Below the pieces are notes generated by a model. That model had not been told where the DNA came from. It saw only the letters and a program-made list of their open reading frames with translations, and ran no database searches. From Candidatus Merdibacter merdigallinarum (GTDB lineage Bacteria; Bacillota_I; Bacilli_A; Erysipelotrichales; Erysipelotrichaceae): DNA of 58,665 nt. Positions 42,776-51,846 of this stretch are shown here, piece after piece (the stretch's first letter is position 1; every line of letters starts with the position of its first letter). A program made the position numbers and the translations under genes. The DNA is taken from contig DWYK01000183.1 in NCBI GenBank assembly GCA_019118705.1, positions 1 through 58,665 of the forward strand. The letters are read 5' to 3'.

Positions 42776-43006
42776 TGTGCCGCTTTCTTTCCAAAAGGAT
42801 TCTGCTTCTTTTTCGTTCATTTCTCTTTCTTTGTCATCGATGTGCACTGTGTACAGACAAGATCAGTGCGATCGTCCACGATTCATCGACCGCACGATCC
42901 AAACATGCGCAAATGTGTCCCGTTCGCCGACCATTTTCCCTTTTCCTGCGTTATAAAGGTGAACCAGGCATACACAGAGACAGCCATTTCAAAGGAGGAA
43001 GCCGAT

Positions 43007-43163
43007 ATGGAACTGAAATGTGAACGATTATCCCGCCAATTCCGCGATAAGAAAGCGGTCGATCAGGTCAGCTTTACGATTGCCAAAGGAAGCGGAAGAC
43101 GACGCGGATCCGTATTTCCACATTCAATTCAGCGACCTCTCTGTCATCGGCCATTTTGCATGA
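43007..43163 (+). pseudogene. ABC transporter ATPase remnant
   Basis: A perfect AAAGGAGG ribosome binding site leads ATG 43007 into about 29 residues typical of an ABC ATPase N-terminus (LSRQFRDKKAVDQVSFTIAKG). It breaks off right where the Walker A should begin. A different frame then carries about 23 residues (EDDADPYFHIQFSDLSVIGHFA) to a stop at 43161-43163, looking like the end of another protein. I infer a deletion that fused the start of one gene to the end of another. Confidence 0.5.
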
Positions 43164-43479
43164 CTCGCTTTGCTGATCACCGCGAAGCACTGCGACTCGC
43201 CCATTCGGGATTGAGTTTATCAAGAGGATTTCGGTAACTTTTTTAAAATTGAAGATTGCCTAACACTTCGTGCCTGCATATCTCTTGAAACACTATATCG
43301 AATGTCTTTTCGCACATTTCGATCGTTTTATATCTATGCGAAAAACAATTGGCACGCTGAACGGACATCCGCGATCCGCTACCTTTTCCGTGTAGCCGCC
43401 ATTGTTTCTCGATGCTCTTTAGCAGACAGCTCCCTTCCTTCCACGGTCGGAGCTTGGTGAATCAACAACAAAGCGTCGC
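43164..43479. other. gene-free AT-richer stretch
   Basis: No gene, terminator or RNA motif is recognised here. It lies between the ABC ATPase remnant and the end of the ABC exporter operon, and probably marks decayed DNA at the edge of an acquired segment. Confidence 0.4.
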
Positions 43480-45213
43480 TTACGTCAGCTTCCACTGTTG
43501 GCTCTCACTTTGTAGCTTCACCATATGCGCATACAGACCGTTTTGTTTCATCAGCTGTTCCGGCGTTCCTTTCTCTGCCACAGTTCCCTCTGACAGCACC
43601 ACGATCTGATCCGCCCCGGCAACGGTGCGCATGCGATGGGCGATCACCAGCACGGTCTTATCCGCAATCAGGCGGGAGAGCGCCGTTTGGATCAAGGTCT
43701 CGTTTTCCACATCCAGCGAAGCGGTGGCCTCGTCCAAAAGAATGATCGGTGCATCTTTCAGGAAAGCGCGGGCAATGGAAATTCGCTGACGCTCCCCACC
43801 GGAAAGTGCGCAGCCATTCTCCCCAATCGTAGTCTGCCAGCCATCCGGCAATTTTTCAACAAATTCATCCACATTTGCAAGCTTGGCGGCTTCCAATACC
43901 TGTTCGTCGCTTGCGTCCTTATTTCCGATTCGGATGTTCTCCAAAATGGTATTATCAAACAGCGTAACGTCCTGAAACACGATGGAAAACAAGGAAAGCA
44001 ATGCTTCCGGATCAATTTTGGAAATGTCCATGCCACCCACGGTGATCGTCCCCTGACCGGCATCCCAAAATCTTGCGGCCAGCCGCGAAACAGTCGTCTT
44101 GCCGCCGCCGGAAGGCCCCACCAGTGCCGTGACTTCCCCCTGCTTGGCGGTAAAGGAAACATCTTTCAGCACAGTTTCTCCTGCATGGTATGCAAATCCC
44201 ACTCGATCGAAGACAATATCATAGCCATCGTTGGACAGCGTGACGTCACCCTGCTGCAACGGATGGTCCAGGATCTCATTCATACGGGCGATATTGGTGC
44301 GAGTGCTGATGATCGCCGCCAGATTTTGCAGTGCGCCTTGCAGCGGATCATAAAGCCTGGACACGACGAGCAGGAAAAGAAAGAAGGTCAGCACATCAAG
44401 ACTGCCGTTTATCAGCAGAACAGATCCTGTCAGCGCCACCGTGACGATTCCCAGCTTTAATAACAGCGAGGCGGAAACGACAAAGGCAGCTAATCCAAAT
44501 TCATTCAGGATCGAACGATGTTCTACGGCGCGGATCTTCTTTTCTAATCCTTTCAGATACATCTGCTCTACGTTATTGGCTTTCAAATCGCGCACGCTCT
44601 CGATACACTCCTGGATCCCATCTGCACAGGCCATTTTCACATCCATCGCTTTTTGATTCAGGCGCTCCTGTACCTTGGAGGAAAAACCTACGATGGCAAA
44701 AGAGAGCGGCAATACCCACAGCGCCGCTGCTGCCATGCGCCACTCCATCACCAGCAGACCGATGGAAATCAGGATCGTAGAGAGGATGGATCCCGCCAGT
44801 TCTGGTATAAAATGAGAAAAACTCTGTTCTAAAAACGTACAGTCGGCCATGATCGTACTGGTGAGGTCTGCCAGATCTTTTTTGCCGAAGAACGACAGCG
44901 GTATTTTCCGCAACCGTTCCGCCAGCGTGATCCTTCGTACGCCGCTTTCTGTATAGGTGGCAAAATATGTCGCGTTGTACTGAAGGTATGTGGTCAGCAA
45001 GATCAAGCCGACACACACTGCACAGCCCCCTATATAGAAGCTCCATCTTTCATCGGGGATGCCGCCGTTCATCAAATCGGCAACCAGACGATACAACAAT
45101 CCCACCGGAAACATAAACGAAAGATTTTGAAGAACGCAGGCCAGACACCCTTTTACCAGATCTTTTGCGCCCTGTTGAGAGAGGGCATAGCGCTTCTCGA
45201 GCCACTTGATCAC
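43480..45213 (-). CDS. ABC exporter half-transporter, subunit B
   Basis: A 577-residue half-transporter. Six-helix type I exporter membrane domain (about 1-310) plus NBD: Walker A GPSGGGKTT, Q-loop VFQDVTLFDNT, signature LSGGERQRISIARAF, Walker B IILLDEATASLD, H-loop VIAHRM. The start is GTG 45213 with GGAGG, one base after the partner's stop. It forms a heterodimer with the next entry. Substrate is unknown; TetR-linked pairs of this kind often export drugs or, in YbtPQ-like cases, handle metal chelates. Base composition looks less GC-rich than surrounding genes. Confidence 0.88.
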   Translation of the reverse strand: MIKWLEKRYALSQQGAKDLVKGCLACVLQNLSFMFPVGLLYRLVADLMNGGIPDERWSFYIGGCAVCVGLILLTTYLQYNATYFATYTESGVRRITLAERLRKIPLSFFGKKDLADLTSTIMADCTFLEQSFSHFIPELAGSILSTILISIGLLVMEWRMAAAALWVLPLSFAIVGFSSKVQERLNQKAMDVKMACADGIQECIESVRDLKANNVEQMYLKGLEKKIRAVEHRSILNEFGLAAFVVSASLLLKLGIVTVALTGSVLLINGSLDVLTFFLFLLVVSRLYDPLQGALQNLAAIISTRTNIARMNEILDHPLQQGDVTLSNDGYDIVFDRVGFAYHAGETVLKDVSFTAKQGEVTALVGPSGGGKTTVSRLAARFWDAGQGTITVGGMDISKIDPEALLSLFSIVFQDVTLFDNTILENIRIGNKDASDEQVLEAAKLANVDEFVEKLPDGWQTTIGENGCALSGGERQRISIARAFLKDAPIILLDEATASLDVENETLIQTALSRLIADKTVLVIAHRMRTVAGADQIVVLSEGTVAEKGTPEQLMKQNGLYAHMVKLQSESQQWKLT

Positions 45214-45214
45214 G

Positions 45215-46987
45215 TCACTCTACCTCCTTTGCCATCTTCCATTGAACGGAAGCCTGATAATCTTGCCACATCCGGCTGAAAATGCCGCTTTTTTTCAAAA
45301 GCTCCTGACTGTTTCCGCTTTCGGCGATCCGTCCATCTTCAATGACATAGATTCGATCGGCGCCGGTTATCGTAGAGAGCCGGTGAGCGATCATGATCAC
45401 TGTTTTTCCCTCACACAATTTGGAAAAGGCTGTCTGTATGCGAGCCTCATTATCCGGATCGGCAAAAGCCGTAGCCTCATCAAGAAGGACGATCGGCGCA
45501 TCTTTCAGCATGACGCGGGCGATGGCGATCCGCTGCTGTTCCCCGCCCGAAAGGTAAACGCCCTTTGTGCCGATCATCGTATCGACACCTTGTGGCAGCT
45601 TTTCGAGAATGTCGTCACACTGGGCATCGTGAAGTGCGGTCAGAATTTCTTCACGGGTCGCATCCGGTTTGCCCATGCGTACATTTTCCAAGATCGAGGC
45701 TTTGATCAGATGACTGTTCTGGAACACAAAGGAGATGGTATCCATCCGTTCTTCTTTTGAAATGTCTTTCACATTCACGCCGCCGACCGACACACTGCCG
45801 CTTTGCGGATCAAAAAAACGGCAGATCAAATGGGCAAGCGTCGTTTTTCCTCCGCCGGACGGTCCTACGAAGGCCACTTTCTGACCTGCAGGAATCATGA
45901 GCGAAAGATCTTTGATCACCTCATTTTCACCGTCATAGCTGAAACAGACATGTGCCAGCTGCAGCGAAGCATCCGCTGGGTGTCTCGGGTATTTTGGCTC
46001 CGCAAGCGGCAGCAACTTCCCTATGCCATCCATTCGCTGCATGGCATCATCTACGATCATAGCGTTTTCGCTTTGAAACATGATGCGCGTCAGCGTGAGA
46101 GAGATGATCGGGGTCAAAATGATGTAGAACAAAAGATCCAATAGGAAATCGTTCGTAACACCGCTTTTCGTAAAGAACATCGCACCGGCGATCAATACGG
46201 TAAAGACACCGTTGATGGCGGCCGTGTAACACACCATCGGCATGCGAAGTTCCTTGGTGTAGGCGATCACCCATACTTTGTAGCGGTCGATGGCGCCCTT
46301 GAACTTTTTGAAAGAGAAGATGGTCTGCCCAAAAGTCTTGACGATCGGAATTCCTCGTACATACTCCACCGCTTCATTGGACATATCCTCCAGGGCATCT
46401 TGGTATTCTTTCATCTTTTCCTGCATTCGCTTCCCCGTCATCGCCATCATGATCAAAAATCCCAGCACGACCGGAATCAGGCTCAAAAGACCCAAACGCC
46501 AATCAAACGTCAATAACAGAGCCAAAAGCCCACAAGGAGTTGCGATCGCATTGGCGCGGTCGGGGAGCTGATGCGCCAGGTAGGTTTCGGTAGCTGCGCT
46601 GGATTCATTGACGATCTTACGCAGCCTGCCGCTGCCAAATTGCTCCACCTGGCCGATCGGCAGCCGGACGATCTGTTCCATCATCTGCAGGCGCAAATTG
46701 GTGGCAATGCGAAAGGCACCTTTGTGCGAGCACATCAGTCCCCCGATATAGATCAATACCGACGCTACGGCAAACAGCACTGCCATCCAGCCATTGCGCA
46801 CCAGCTGCTGGGCACGGTCAAAATCCGGTGCGACCGCCAGCACTTCCTGCATGATCTTCCAGATATAGTAGAAAGGCACCAATGCGATGAGCGCACTGAC
46901 TGCCGAAAGCACCCAGGATGCGTAGATCAAATATCTGTGATTGCCTGCAATCTGCAACAGGCGTGACAGATTCGATTGTTTTTTCAA
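45215..46987 (-). CDS. ABC exporter half-transporter, subunit A
   Basis: A 590-residue half-transporter with an N-terminal membrane domain (about 1-320) and NBD: Walker A GPSGGGKTT, VFQNSHLIKASILENV, signature LSGGEQQRIAIARVM, Walker B IVLLDEATAFADPDNE, H-loop MIAHRLS. The glutamate after Walker B is present in both subunits, so both ATP sites could be active. The start codon is TTG 46987, behind AGGAGGG. It is preceded by tetR after about 105 bases. Confidence 0.88.
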   Translation of the reverse strand: MKKQSNLSRLLQIAGNHRYLIYASWVLSAVSALIALVPFYYIWKIMQEVLAVAPDFDRAQQLVRNGWMAVLFAVASVLIYIGGLMCSHKGAFRIATNLRLQMMEQIVRLPIGQVEQFGSGRLRKIVNESSAATETYLAHQLPDRANAIATPCGLLALLLTFDWRLGLLSLIPVVLGFLIMMAMTGKRMQEKMKEYQDALEDMSNEAVEYVRGIPIVKTFGQTIFSFKKFKGAIDRYKVWVIAYTKELRMPMVCYTAAINGVFTVLIAGAMFFTKSGVTNDFLLDLLFYIILTPIISLTLTRIMFQSENAMIVDDAMQRMDGIGKLLPLAEPKYPRHPADASLQLAHVCFSYDGENEVIKDLSLMIPAGQKVAFVGPSGGGKTTLAHLICRFFDPQSGSVSVGGVNVKDISKEERMDTISFVFQNSHLIKASILENVRMGKPDATREEILTALHDAQCDDILEKLPQGVDTMIGTKGVYLSGGEQQRIAIARVMLKDAPIVLLDEATAFADPDNEARIQTAFSKLCEGKTVIMIAHRLSTITGADRIYVIEDGRIAESGNSQELLKKSGIFSRMWQDYQASVQWKMAKEVE

Positions 46988-47052
46988 AAAAGTCCCTCCT
47001 TTTCTGGTTCCCTATTTGACAGCAGGGATCCCTGTCCATGTTTCTTTCTTAT

Positions 47053-47068
47053 GTTAGCTTTGGCTAAC
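47053..47068. promoter_or_regulatory. palindrome upstream of the ABC pair, possible operator
   Basis: GTTAGC-TTTG-GCTAAC lies in the 105-base gap between tetR and the ABC genes. No T-run follows on the minus strand, so an operator is more likely than a terminator. Confidence 0.45.
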
Positions 47069-47092
47069 TTTTTAGATAAAAATCACAGGGCA

Positions 47093-47713
47093 TCACTGCC
47101 CCATAATTTTCATCCATCCGGCCGTATAAAAATCGCGCATTTCCTTTACATAATTCTCTGCATCCGCAAGCGGCATCTCATGGATCACCAGTTCAAAGAA
47201 CGTGTGAAACATGCCGGTAATCAGGATATGCTCCAATACCGGATCGATCTGTGGAGATGGCCGTCCCAGCTTCTCCAGAACCCTTTGATAAGCGTGTGTC
47301 GCCTCTGTCTCGATCGTGACCATTTGGTCAATGAGACCAGAAAATTTCGTTCCTTCTGAACAACAGAGGATCAGCTTGCATTCCTCCAGATGCGCATAAG
47401 CATAATGGAGCATCTCAAACATACAGGCACCGGATATCTCGCTCATGACCTCCGGCTGCTGTTCATGTGGCAGCTTTGCAAACGATTGCTGCGCCTTTTT
47501 GAAGCAGGTGAGCATATGGTCATAATGCTCGCCGACCAACGCTTCAAACAGCTGTTCTTTGCTTTTATAATATCCATAAAATGCCCCGGTGGTCATGCTG
47601 AGCGATCGAACGATGTTTCGCAGAGAAGCACCTTTATACCCTTTTTCCAAAAACTCTCTTTTGGCCGCTCGATGGATACGCTCCAAAGTAGTCAAAGACG
47701 TTTCGATCTGCAT
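47093..47713 (-). CDS. TetR-family transcriptional regulator
   Basis: A 206-residue regulator. The N-terminal HTH reads IHRAAKREFLEKGYKGASLRNIVRSLSMTTGAFYGYYKSKEQLFEAL, the standard TetR form. The C-terminal ligand-binding region is all helical and unrecognised. ATG 47713 is chosen because the domain begins shortly after; GGGGGG abuts it. It probably represses itself and the ABC exporter downstream. Confidence 0.88.
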   Translation of the reverse strand: MQIETSLTTLERIHRAAKREFLEKGYKGASLRNIVRSLSMTTGAFYGYYKSKEQLFEALVGEHYDHMLTCFKKAQQSFAKLPHEQQPEVMSEISGACMFEMLHYAYAHLEECKLILCCSEGTKFSGLIDQMVTIETEATHAYQRVLEKLGRPSPQIDPVLEHILITGMFHTFFELVIHEMPLADAENYVKEMRDFYTAGWMKIMGQ

Positions 47714-47724
47714 CCCCCCTCTTA

Positions 47725-47743
47725 TATATAACACTGTTATATA
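47725..47743. promoter_or_regulatory. tetR autoregulatory operator
   Basis: A perfect palindrome TATATAACA-C-TGTTATATA lies immediately downstream of the predicted tetR transcription start and about 12 bases before ATG 47713. Position and symmetry fit a TetR dimer site. Confidence 0.65.
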
Positions 47744-47753
47744 AGACAGTTTC

Positions 47754-47782
47754 ATCATAGTCTGCGGCAACTGGTTTGTCAA
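47754..47782 (-). promoter_or_regulatory. sigma-A promoter of tetR
   Basis: On the minus strand a consensus TTGACA, 17 bases and TATGAT. The start would fall near 47747, just ahead of the operator palindrome. Confidence 0.75.
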
Positions 47783-47953
47783 GGGGAAGACGATGACCGC
47801 CGATCAAAGATGTACGAACCGGCTAACATCTGCCTGCTTCGCCCGTCAGTGAACCTTGCAAACAGCACAAAGGCAGCACTTGCTTTGCATGCTCTTTCTT
47901 GCCGGACGATGCATAACACGCGCAGATGTCGGGAGCGTGTGTGACTCACAGCG

Positions 47954-47982
47954 CAAAAAAAGGCAGGCAGCGATGTGCCTGC
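47954..47982 (-). terminator. terminator of ptsG-glcT
   Basis: On the minus strand GCAGGCA/TGCCTGC with a CATCGC loop, followed by CTTTTTTT. It lies about 70 bases after the glcT stop. The rest of 47783-48050 contains no gene. Confidence 0.8.
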
Positions 47983-48050
47983 GATCGTTTGTGCCTGTTT
48001 ACCGCTCTCAGCGGCTGATGGCAATTTTTTATGATTGAACGCTGTTACTG

Positions 48051-48887
48051 TCAGGCCTTTTCCTGTTCGCTCCTGCAGACACGTTCGATGTGCATCGCCA
48101 GATAGCCCGTTTCCACCTTTGGCACCTGTTTGTGCAGGGTACGTTCGATCCGTGCGATGATGTGCTGCGCCACCTGATAAGAATAAGGAAAGCTGCTGCG
48201 CGTATAGTCTTCCATGTCCAGCGCCAGCACCTCTCCCTCCCGCAGACGGGCGAGCAGATATTTCATATGGGTCAGCAGACGGGTGTACGACAGAGAGTGG
48301 ACATCGATCGACAGGCCACATTCCGCTTCCACCTGCTGGATGCTCTCATTGATGATCACCGCAATCAGCATGCCCTCATCGACCTGTTCGCCCAGCGCAC
48401 TGTGAATGTGCAGGGTGATGTACCCCACCTCATCTTCGTTGATCGTATAGCCGCAGCGTTCCTGAATGATCGCTTTTCCCTGCAAGGCGATCGCATATTC
48501 TTCCGGATACAGCAGACGGATGTCGTTGGCAAACGGATTGGTGATGTTCAGATTGCTTTTGATGCGGGTGATCGCAAAAGCGATGTGATCGGCCAGCGGA
48601 AGCAGGATGTTGCGGTCGATGTTTTGAAACTTCTTCTGTGCCAGTGTGATGATCTCACTGCTCACTTCCAGATACACCGGTTCCAGATGGCTGAGCACGT
48701 CCCGGGTCGGTCCTTTGCTCGTATCTTTCTGCAGCTCATAGACCCTGCCGGAATAAGGAGCGTCCATCTGTTCGTTGAGCTTGCGTCCAAAGCCGATGCC
48801 CTTGTCCAGAAGCAGGAGAACACGGTTGCTGGACACTTCATGCACGATGACAGCATTGTGATTCAATATGCGTATGATCTTTGCCAT
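48051..48887 (-). CDS. glcT: BglG/GlcT-family transcriptional antiterminator
   Basis: A 278-residue antiterminator: N-terminal RNA-binding CAT domain (1-58; ILNHNAVIVHEVSSNRVLLLLDKGIGFGRK), PRD1 (about 70-170; HIAFAITRIKSNLNI, EVGYITLHIHSALGE) and PRD2 (about 175-275; ETGYLAMHIERVC). It binds the antiterminator RNA at 51131-51160 when PTS phosphorylation is low and allows ptsG expression. It lies 18 bases after ptsG in the same operon, whereas Bacillus glcT precedes ptsG. Confidence 0.9.
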   Translation of the reverse strand: MAKIIRILNHNAVIVHEVSSNRVLLLLDKGIGFGRKLNEQMDAPYSGRVYELQKDTSKGPTRDVLSHLEPVYLEVSSEIITLAQKKFQNIDRNILLPLADHIAFAITRIKSNLNITNPFANDIRLLYPEEYAIALQGKAIIQERCGYTINEDEVGYITLHIHSALGEQVDEGMLIAVIINESIQQVEAECGLSIDVHSLSYTRLLTHMKYLLARLREGEVLALDMEDYTRSSFPYSYQVAQHIIARIERTLHKQVPKVETGYLAMHIERVCRSEQEKA

Positions 48888-48905
48888 GTTCTCCGCTCCC
48901 TTCTC

Positions 48906-51032
48906 TTATCGCACGCGGATGATCTCGTCTCCGACCTTGACCTCACCGAGCTTCAGCAGCTCCAGATGGTGATCGCCCAGATTGGTGAATACCAGTACGG
49001 TCGCATCCGACGGTGCATGTTCCCGTATATATTGTAAATCAATTTCCATCAGTTTTGCACCCTTTTTGACTGTTTGTCCGTTTTCGACGAATACCTGGAA
49101 GCCCTGACCGCCCAGTTGAACGGTATCGATACCGACATGGATCAGCATCTCCACACCTTCTTCGGACACCAGGCCGATGGCATGTTTCGTATCGAACACA
49201 AAGGAAACGGTCGCATCACACGGTGCATACAGCGTACCGTCCTGCGGGAAGATCACGATGCCATCGCCCATCATCTTCTGGGCAAAGGTCGCATCCGGCG
49301 TCTCACTGATCAGCTTGGCCTCTCCCTGGATCGGAGCCGTGAACACTTCGCTGATCTCCGGTTTCTCTTCCGGCTTCGTTTCCGGTTCCACCACGACCGC
49401 CGATCCTTCAACCGCCCTCGGATCTTGCAGATACTCTTCCAGATCGGATTTGATGACGGATACACGCGGTCCGTAGATGACCTGCACGCCCTTGCCTTTT
49501 TTGATGACACCGGCAGCACCGGACTGTTTCAGCGTGCTTTCCTCCACCTTGTCGGCATCCTTTACGGTCACGCGCAGACGGGTCGCACAGCAGTCGACAT
49601 CGGCGATGTTGTCGGCACCGCCAAGGCCCTTTGCGATCATCGCAGATAAAGCGCTCGGCTGTGCACCGGCTTCCTTTTCCGCTTCCTTGCGGGCATTGAC
49701 ATCCGCCTTGGTGTAAAGTCGGGTCTCTTCATCGTCCTCCTCACGTCCCGGTGTCTTCAGATCAAACTTTTTGATCAGGAAGCGGAAGATGAAGTAATAC
49801 AGGAAGAAGTACACGATACCGACCGGAATGATCAGCAGCCAGCTCGTCTTGTCATTGCCCTGCAGGATACCAAACAGCAGCAGATCGAGGAAACCGCCGG
49901 AGAAGGTCAGACCGACCGCGATGTTGAGCATGTGGGCGATCATATAGGCCGCACCGGCCAGGATCACCTGTACGACAAACAGCATCGGCGCAACGAACAG
50001 GAAGGAGAACTCGATCGGTTCGGTGATGCCGGTGAACATGCTGGTCAGTGCCGCAGACAACAGCAGACCGCCGGCGACCTTCTTCTTTTCCGGCTTTGCG
50101 CAGTGATACATGGCCAGTGCCGCACCCGGCAGACCAAAGATCATGAAGATGAACTCACCGGAGAAATAGCGGGTCGCATCCGCACTGAAATGCACGGTGT
50201 TCGGATCGGCCAGCTGAGCAAAGAAGATGTTCTGACCGCCCTGGATCAGCTGTCCGCCGACTTCCATCGTACCGCCGACCGCCGTCTGCCAGAATGGCAG
50301 ATAGAACACATGATGCAGACCAAACGGGATCAGTGCACGCTTGATGATACCGAAGATCAGCGTACCCAGATAGCCCGTGCCGGTCACCAGTGAGCCCAGC
50401 GCATAGATGCCGTTCTGCACGATCGGCCATACGAAGAACATCAGGATGCCGACAAATACGAAGGTGATCGTGGAGATGATCGGCACGAAGCGACTGCCTC
50501 CGAAGAAGGAGAGCGCATTCGGCAGCTCGATCTTATAGAATCTGTTGTGCAGCGCCGCAACGCCCAGACCGACGATGATACCGCCGAACACACCCATCTG
50601 CAGCGTCTGGATACCGCACATCGAAGCGATCGTTCCGCTCAGCACATCCGGCGCGATGCTGCCGTCTGCCAGGATCTGTCCGTCGATCGTCAGCATGGCG
50701 TTGATGGATACATGCATGACGAAGAAGGCGATGACTGCCGAGAGGGCCGCAACCTCTTTTTCTTTCTTCGCCATACCGATGGCCACACCGCCCGCAAAGA
50801 TCAGCGGCAGGTTGTCAAAGATGGCACTTCCCGCCTTGCTCATGACCGTCAACAGACCATGCAGCAGCGTGCCATCTCCCAGGATGGACTGTAAGCCATA
50901 CGAAGCGATCATCGTTTCGTTGGTAAAGGAGCTTCCGATGCCCAGCAGCAGCCCGGCAACCGGAAGGACGGCGATCGGAAGCATGAAGCTTCGCCCGATG
51001 CGTTGAAGAACGCCAAAAACCTTGTCTTTCAT
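48906..51032 (-). CDS. ptsG: PTS glucose-specific EIICBA
   Basis: A 708-residue fused transporter. The EIIC membrane domain (1-400; RIGRSFMLPIAVLPVAGLLLGIG, and GITEPIEFSFLFVAP) is followed by EIIB (about 470-550) with phospho-cysteine in NIADVDCCATRLRVTV. EIIA (about 575-708) has ATPDATFAQKMMGDGI-like, LIHVGIDTVQLGGQGF with the phospho-histidine. It imports and phosphorylates glucose. ATG 51032 is chosen because AAGGAAAG precedes it and the conserved domain begins there; the frame to 51101 crosses the terminator. Control is by a GlcT-type RNA switch. Confidence 0.95.
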   Translation of the reverse strand: MKDKVFGVLQRIGRSFMLPIAVLPVAGLLLGIGSSFTNETMIASYGLQSILGDGTLLHGLLTVMSKAGSAIFDNLPLIFAGGVAIGMAKKEKEVAALSAVIAFFVMHVSINAMLTIDGQILADGSIAPDVLSGTIASMCGIQTLQMGVFGGIIVGLGVAALHNRFYKIELPNALSFFGGSRFVPIISTITFVFVGILMFFVWPIVQNGIYALGSLVTGTGYLGTLIFGIIKRALIPFGLHHVFYLPFWQTAVGGTMEVGGQLIQGGQNIFFAQLADPNTVHFSADATRYFSGEFIFMIFGLPGAALAMYHCAKPEKKKVAGGLLLSAALTSMFTGITEPIEFSFLFVAPMLFVVQVILAGAAYMIAHMLNIAVGLTFSGGFLDLLLFGILQGNDKTSWLLIIPVGIVYFFLYYFIFRFLIKKFDLKTPGREEDDEETRLYTKADVNARKEAEKEAGAQPSALSAMIAKGLGGADNIADVDCCATRLRVTVKDADKVEESTLKQSGAAGVIKKGKGVQVIYGPRVSVIKSDLEEYLQDPRAVEGSAVVVEPETKPEEKPEISEVFTAPIQGEAKLISETPDATFAQKMMGDGIVIFPQDGTLYAPCDATVSFVFDTKHAIGLVSEEGVEMLIHVGIDTVQLGGQGFQVFVENGQTVKKGAKLMEIDLQYIREHAPSDATVLVFTNLGDHHLELLKLGEVKVGDEIIRVR

Positions 51033-51082
51033 TTCTCTTTCCTTTCTTCTCCCGATCCTTCTGTGTTCTCCCTGCGGCAAAA

Positions 51083-51142
51083 TGAAAAGGCATGAACACA
51101 AAAGAAATCCCCATGGAGATCCATTCTTTCATAGTTCATGCC
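51083..51142 (-). terminator. conditional terminator in the ptsG leader
   Basis: GGCATGAAC and GTTCATGCC form the base of a hairpin followed by TTTTC on the minus strand. Its 5' arm overlaps the antiterminator RNA element at 51131-51160, so the two folds exclude each other. Confidence 0.85.
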
Positions 51143-51160
51143 TGCATGACCAGTAACACT
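51131..51160 (-). promoter_or_regulatory. ribonucleic antiterminator (RAT) for GlcT
   Basis: A 30-base element of the GTTACTGG...GCAGGCATGA type lies in the ptsG leader just after the transcription start. It matches the RAT sequences bound by GlcT/LicT-family proteins and overlaps the terminator stem. Confidence 0.85.
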
Positions 51161-51173
51161 CTATTTCACCAAT

Positions 51174-51202
51174 ATTCTAACCAAGTAAGCGGTTACTGTC
51201 AA
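51174..51202 (-). promoter_or_regulatory. sigma-A promoter of ptsG-glcT
   Basis: On the minus strand consensus TTGACA, 17 bases, TAGAAT. Transcription would start near 51167, just before the RAT. Confidence 0.85.
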
Positions 51203-51271
51203 CTGTTTTCGGCTTTTTTTTGTGATAAATGCCTTTGTCGGCAGACGAGAGATGAAGAACGGACCTCCCTG

Positions 51272-51280
51272 TGGTATAAT
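51272..51280 (+). promoter_or_regulatory. extended -10 promoter of the zinc-ribbon membrane protein gene
   Basis: TGG-TATAAT lies 25 bases before the start codon at 51306. Confidence 0.5.
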
Positions 51281-51305
51281 GCCCCTTGAGAAAGGCAAGG
51301 TGGAT

Positions 51306-51806
51306 ATGATGGAACAACTGACCACACAGCAGATGGAGCGGGTCGCCATGCTGCAGCTGCGCAATCAGATCTGGATGGTTGCCCTGATCATCTGGGGCTG
51401 TCTGCTGCTTCTGATCCTCCTCCTGTGCGCCCTGCAGTTTTATCTCGACCTTCGACGCAGGGCAAGACAGAGCAGCGACACGCTGACATTGACCTGCGAA
51501 CACTGTTCACGTTCCTTCCCCGTACCGCTTGCCCACTTTTACCGGCATCCGTTTCTTCTGAAAAAACGCGTGCGTATACAGGCCGGCATCTCTCATCCGA
51601 TCGCACAGAGCTATCGAATGCAATGCCCGCACTGCCACCGAAAGAGCTGGTGCACACTGTCGGCGGAAGATTCCCGTTCCCTTGCCGCATCACTGCTGAA
51701 AGGGATCTGGCACAGGCATCTGCTTCGCTTTCTGCTGTTGGAAGGCGCAGTGTTCATCTTCGGCCTGCTTTGCCTCTTTCTGATCCGCACGCTGCTGACA
51801 CCATAG
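51306..51806 (+). CDS. small membrane protein with zinc ribbon
   Basis: A 166-residue protein I do not recognise by name. It has an N-terminal hydrophobic segment (about residues 22-46), a central soluble region with paired cysteines (CEHC about 64 and CPHC about 106) that look like a zinc ribbon, and a C-terminal hydrophobic segment (about 140-160). AAGGTGG precedes two consecutive ATGs at 51306 and 51309. It is divergent from ptsG and convergent with rpiB. No function is assigned. Confidence 0.7.
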   Translation: MMEQLTTQQMERVAMLQLRNQIWMVALIIWGCLLLLILLLCALQFYLDLRRRARQSSDTLTLTCEHCSRSFPVPLAHFYRHPFLLKKRVRIQAGISHPIAQSYRMQCPHCHRKSWCTLSAEDSRSLAASLLKGIWHRHLLRFLLLEGAVFIFGLLCLFLIRTLLTP

Positions 51807-51814
51807 ACAAGGGC

Positions 51815-51846
51815 AAACAGCTGCTCCCACACGGGAACAGCTGTTT
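51815..51846. terminator. shared terminator of the membrane protein and rpiB
   Basis: AAACAGCTG/CAGCTGTTT arms with an inner TCCC/GGGA stem. T-rich flanks lie on both strands and it abuts the rpiB stop codon. Confidence 0.75.

Noticed and set aside
42572-43237. + strand frame spanning the glyA start and the ABC remnant
   Set aside because: Only the part from ATG 43007, with its own AAAGGAGG, resembles a protein; the rest is antisense to glyA or non-coding.
47779-48321. 180-codon minus-strand frame overlapping glcT
   Set aside because: It runs through the operon terminator and a different frame of glcT, with no domain.
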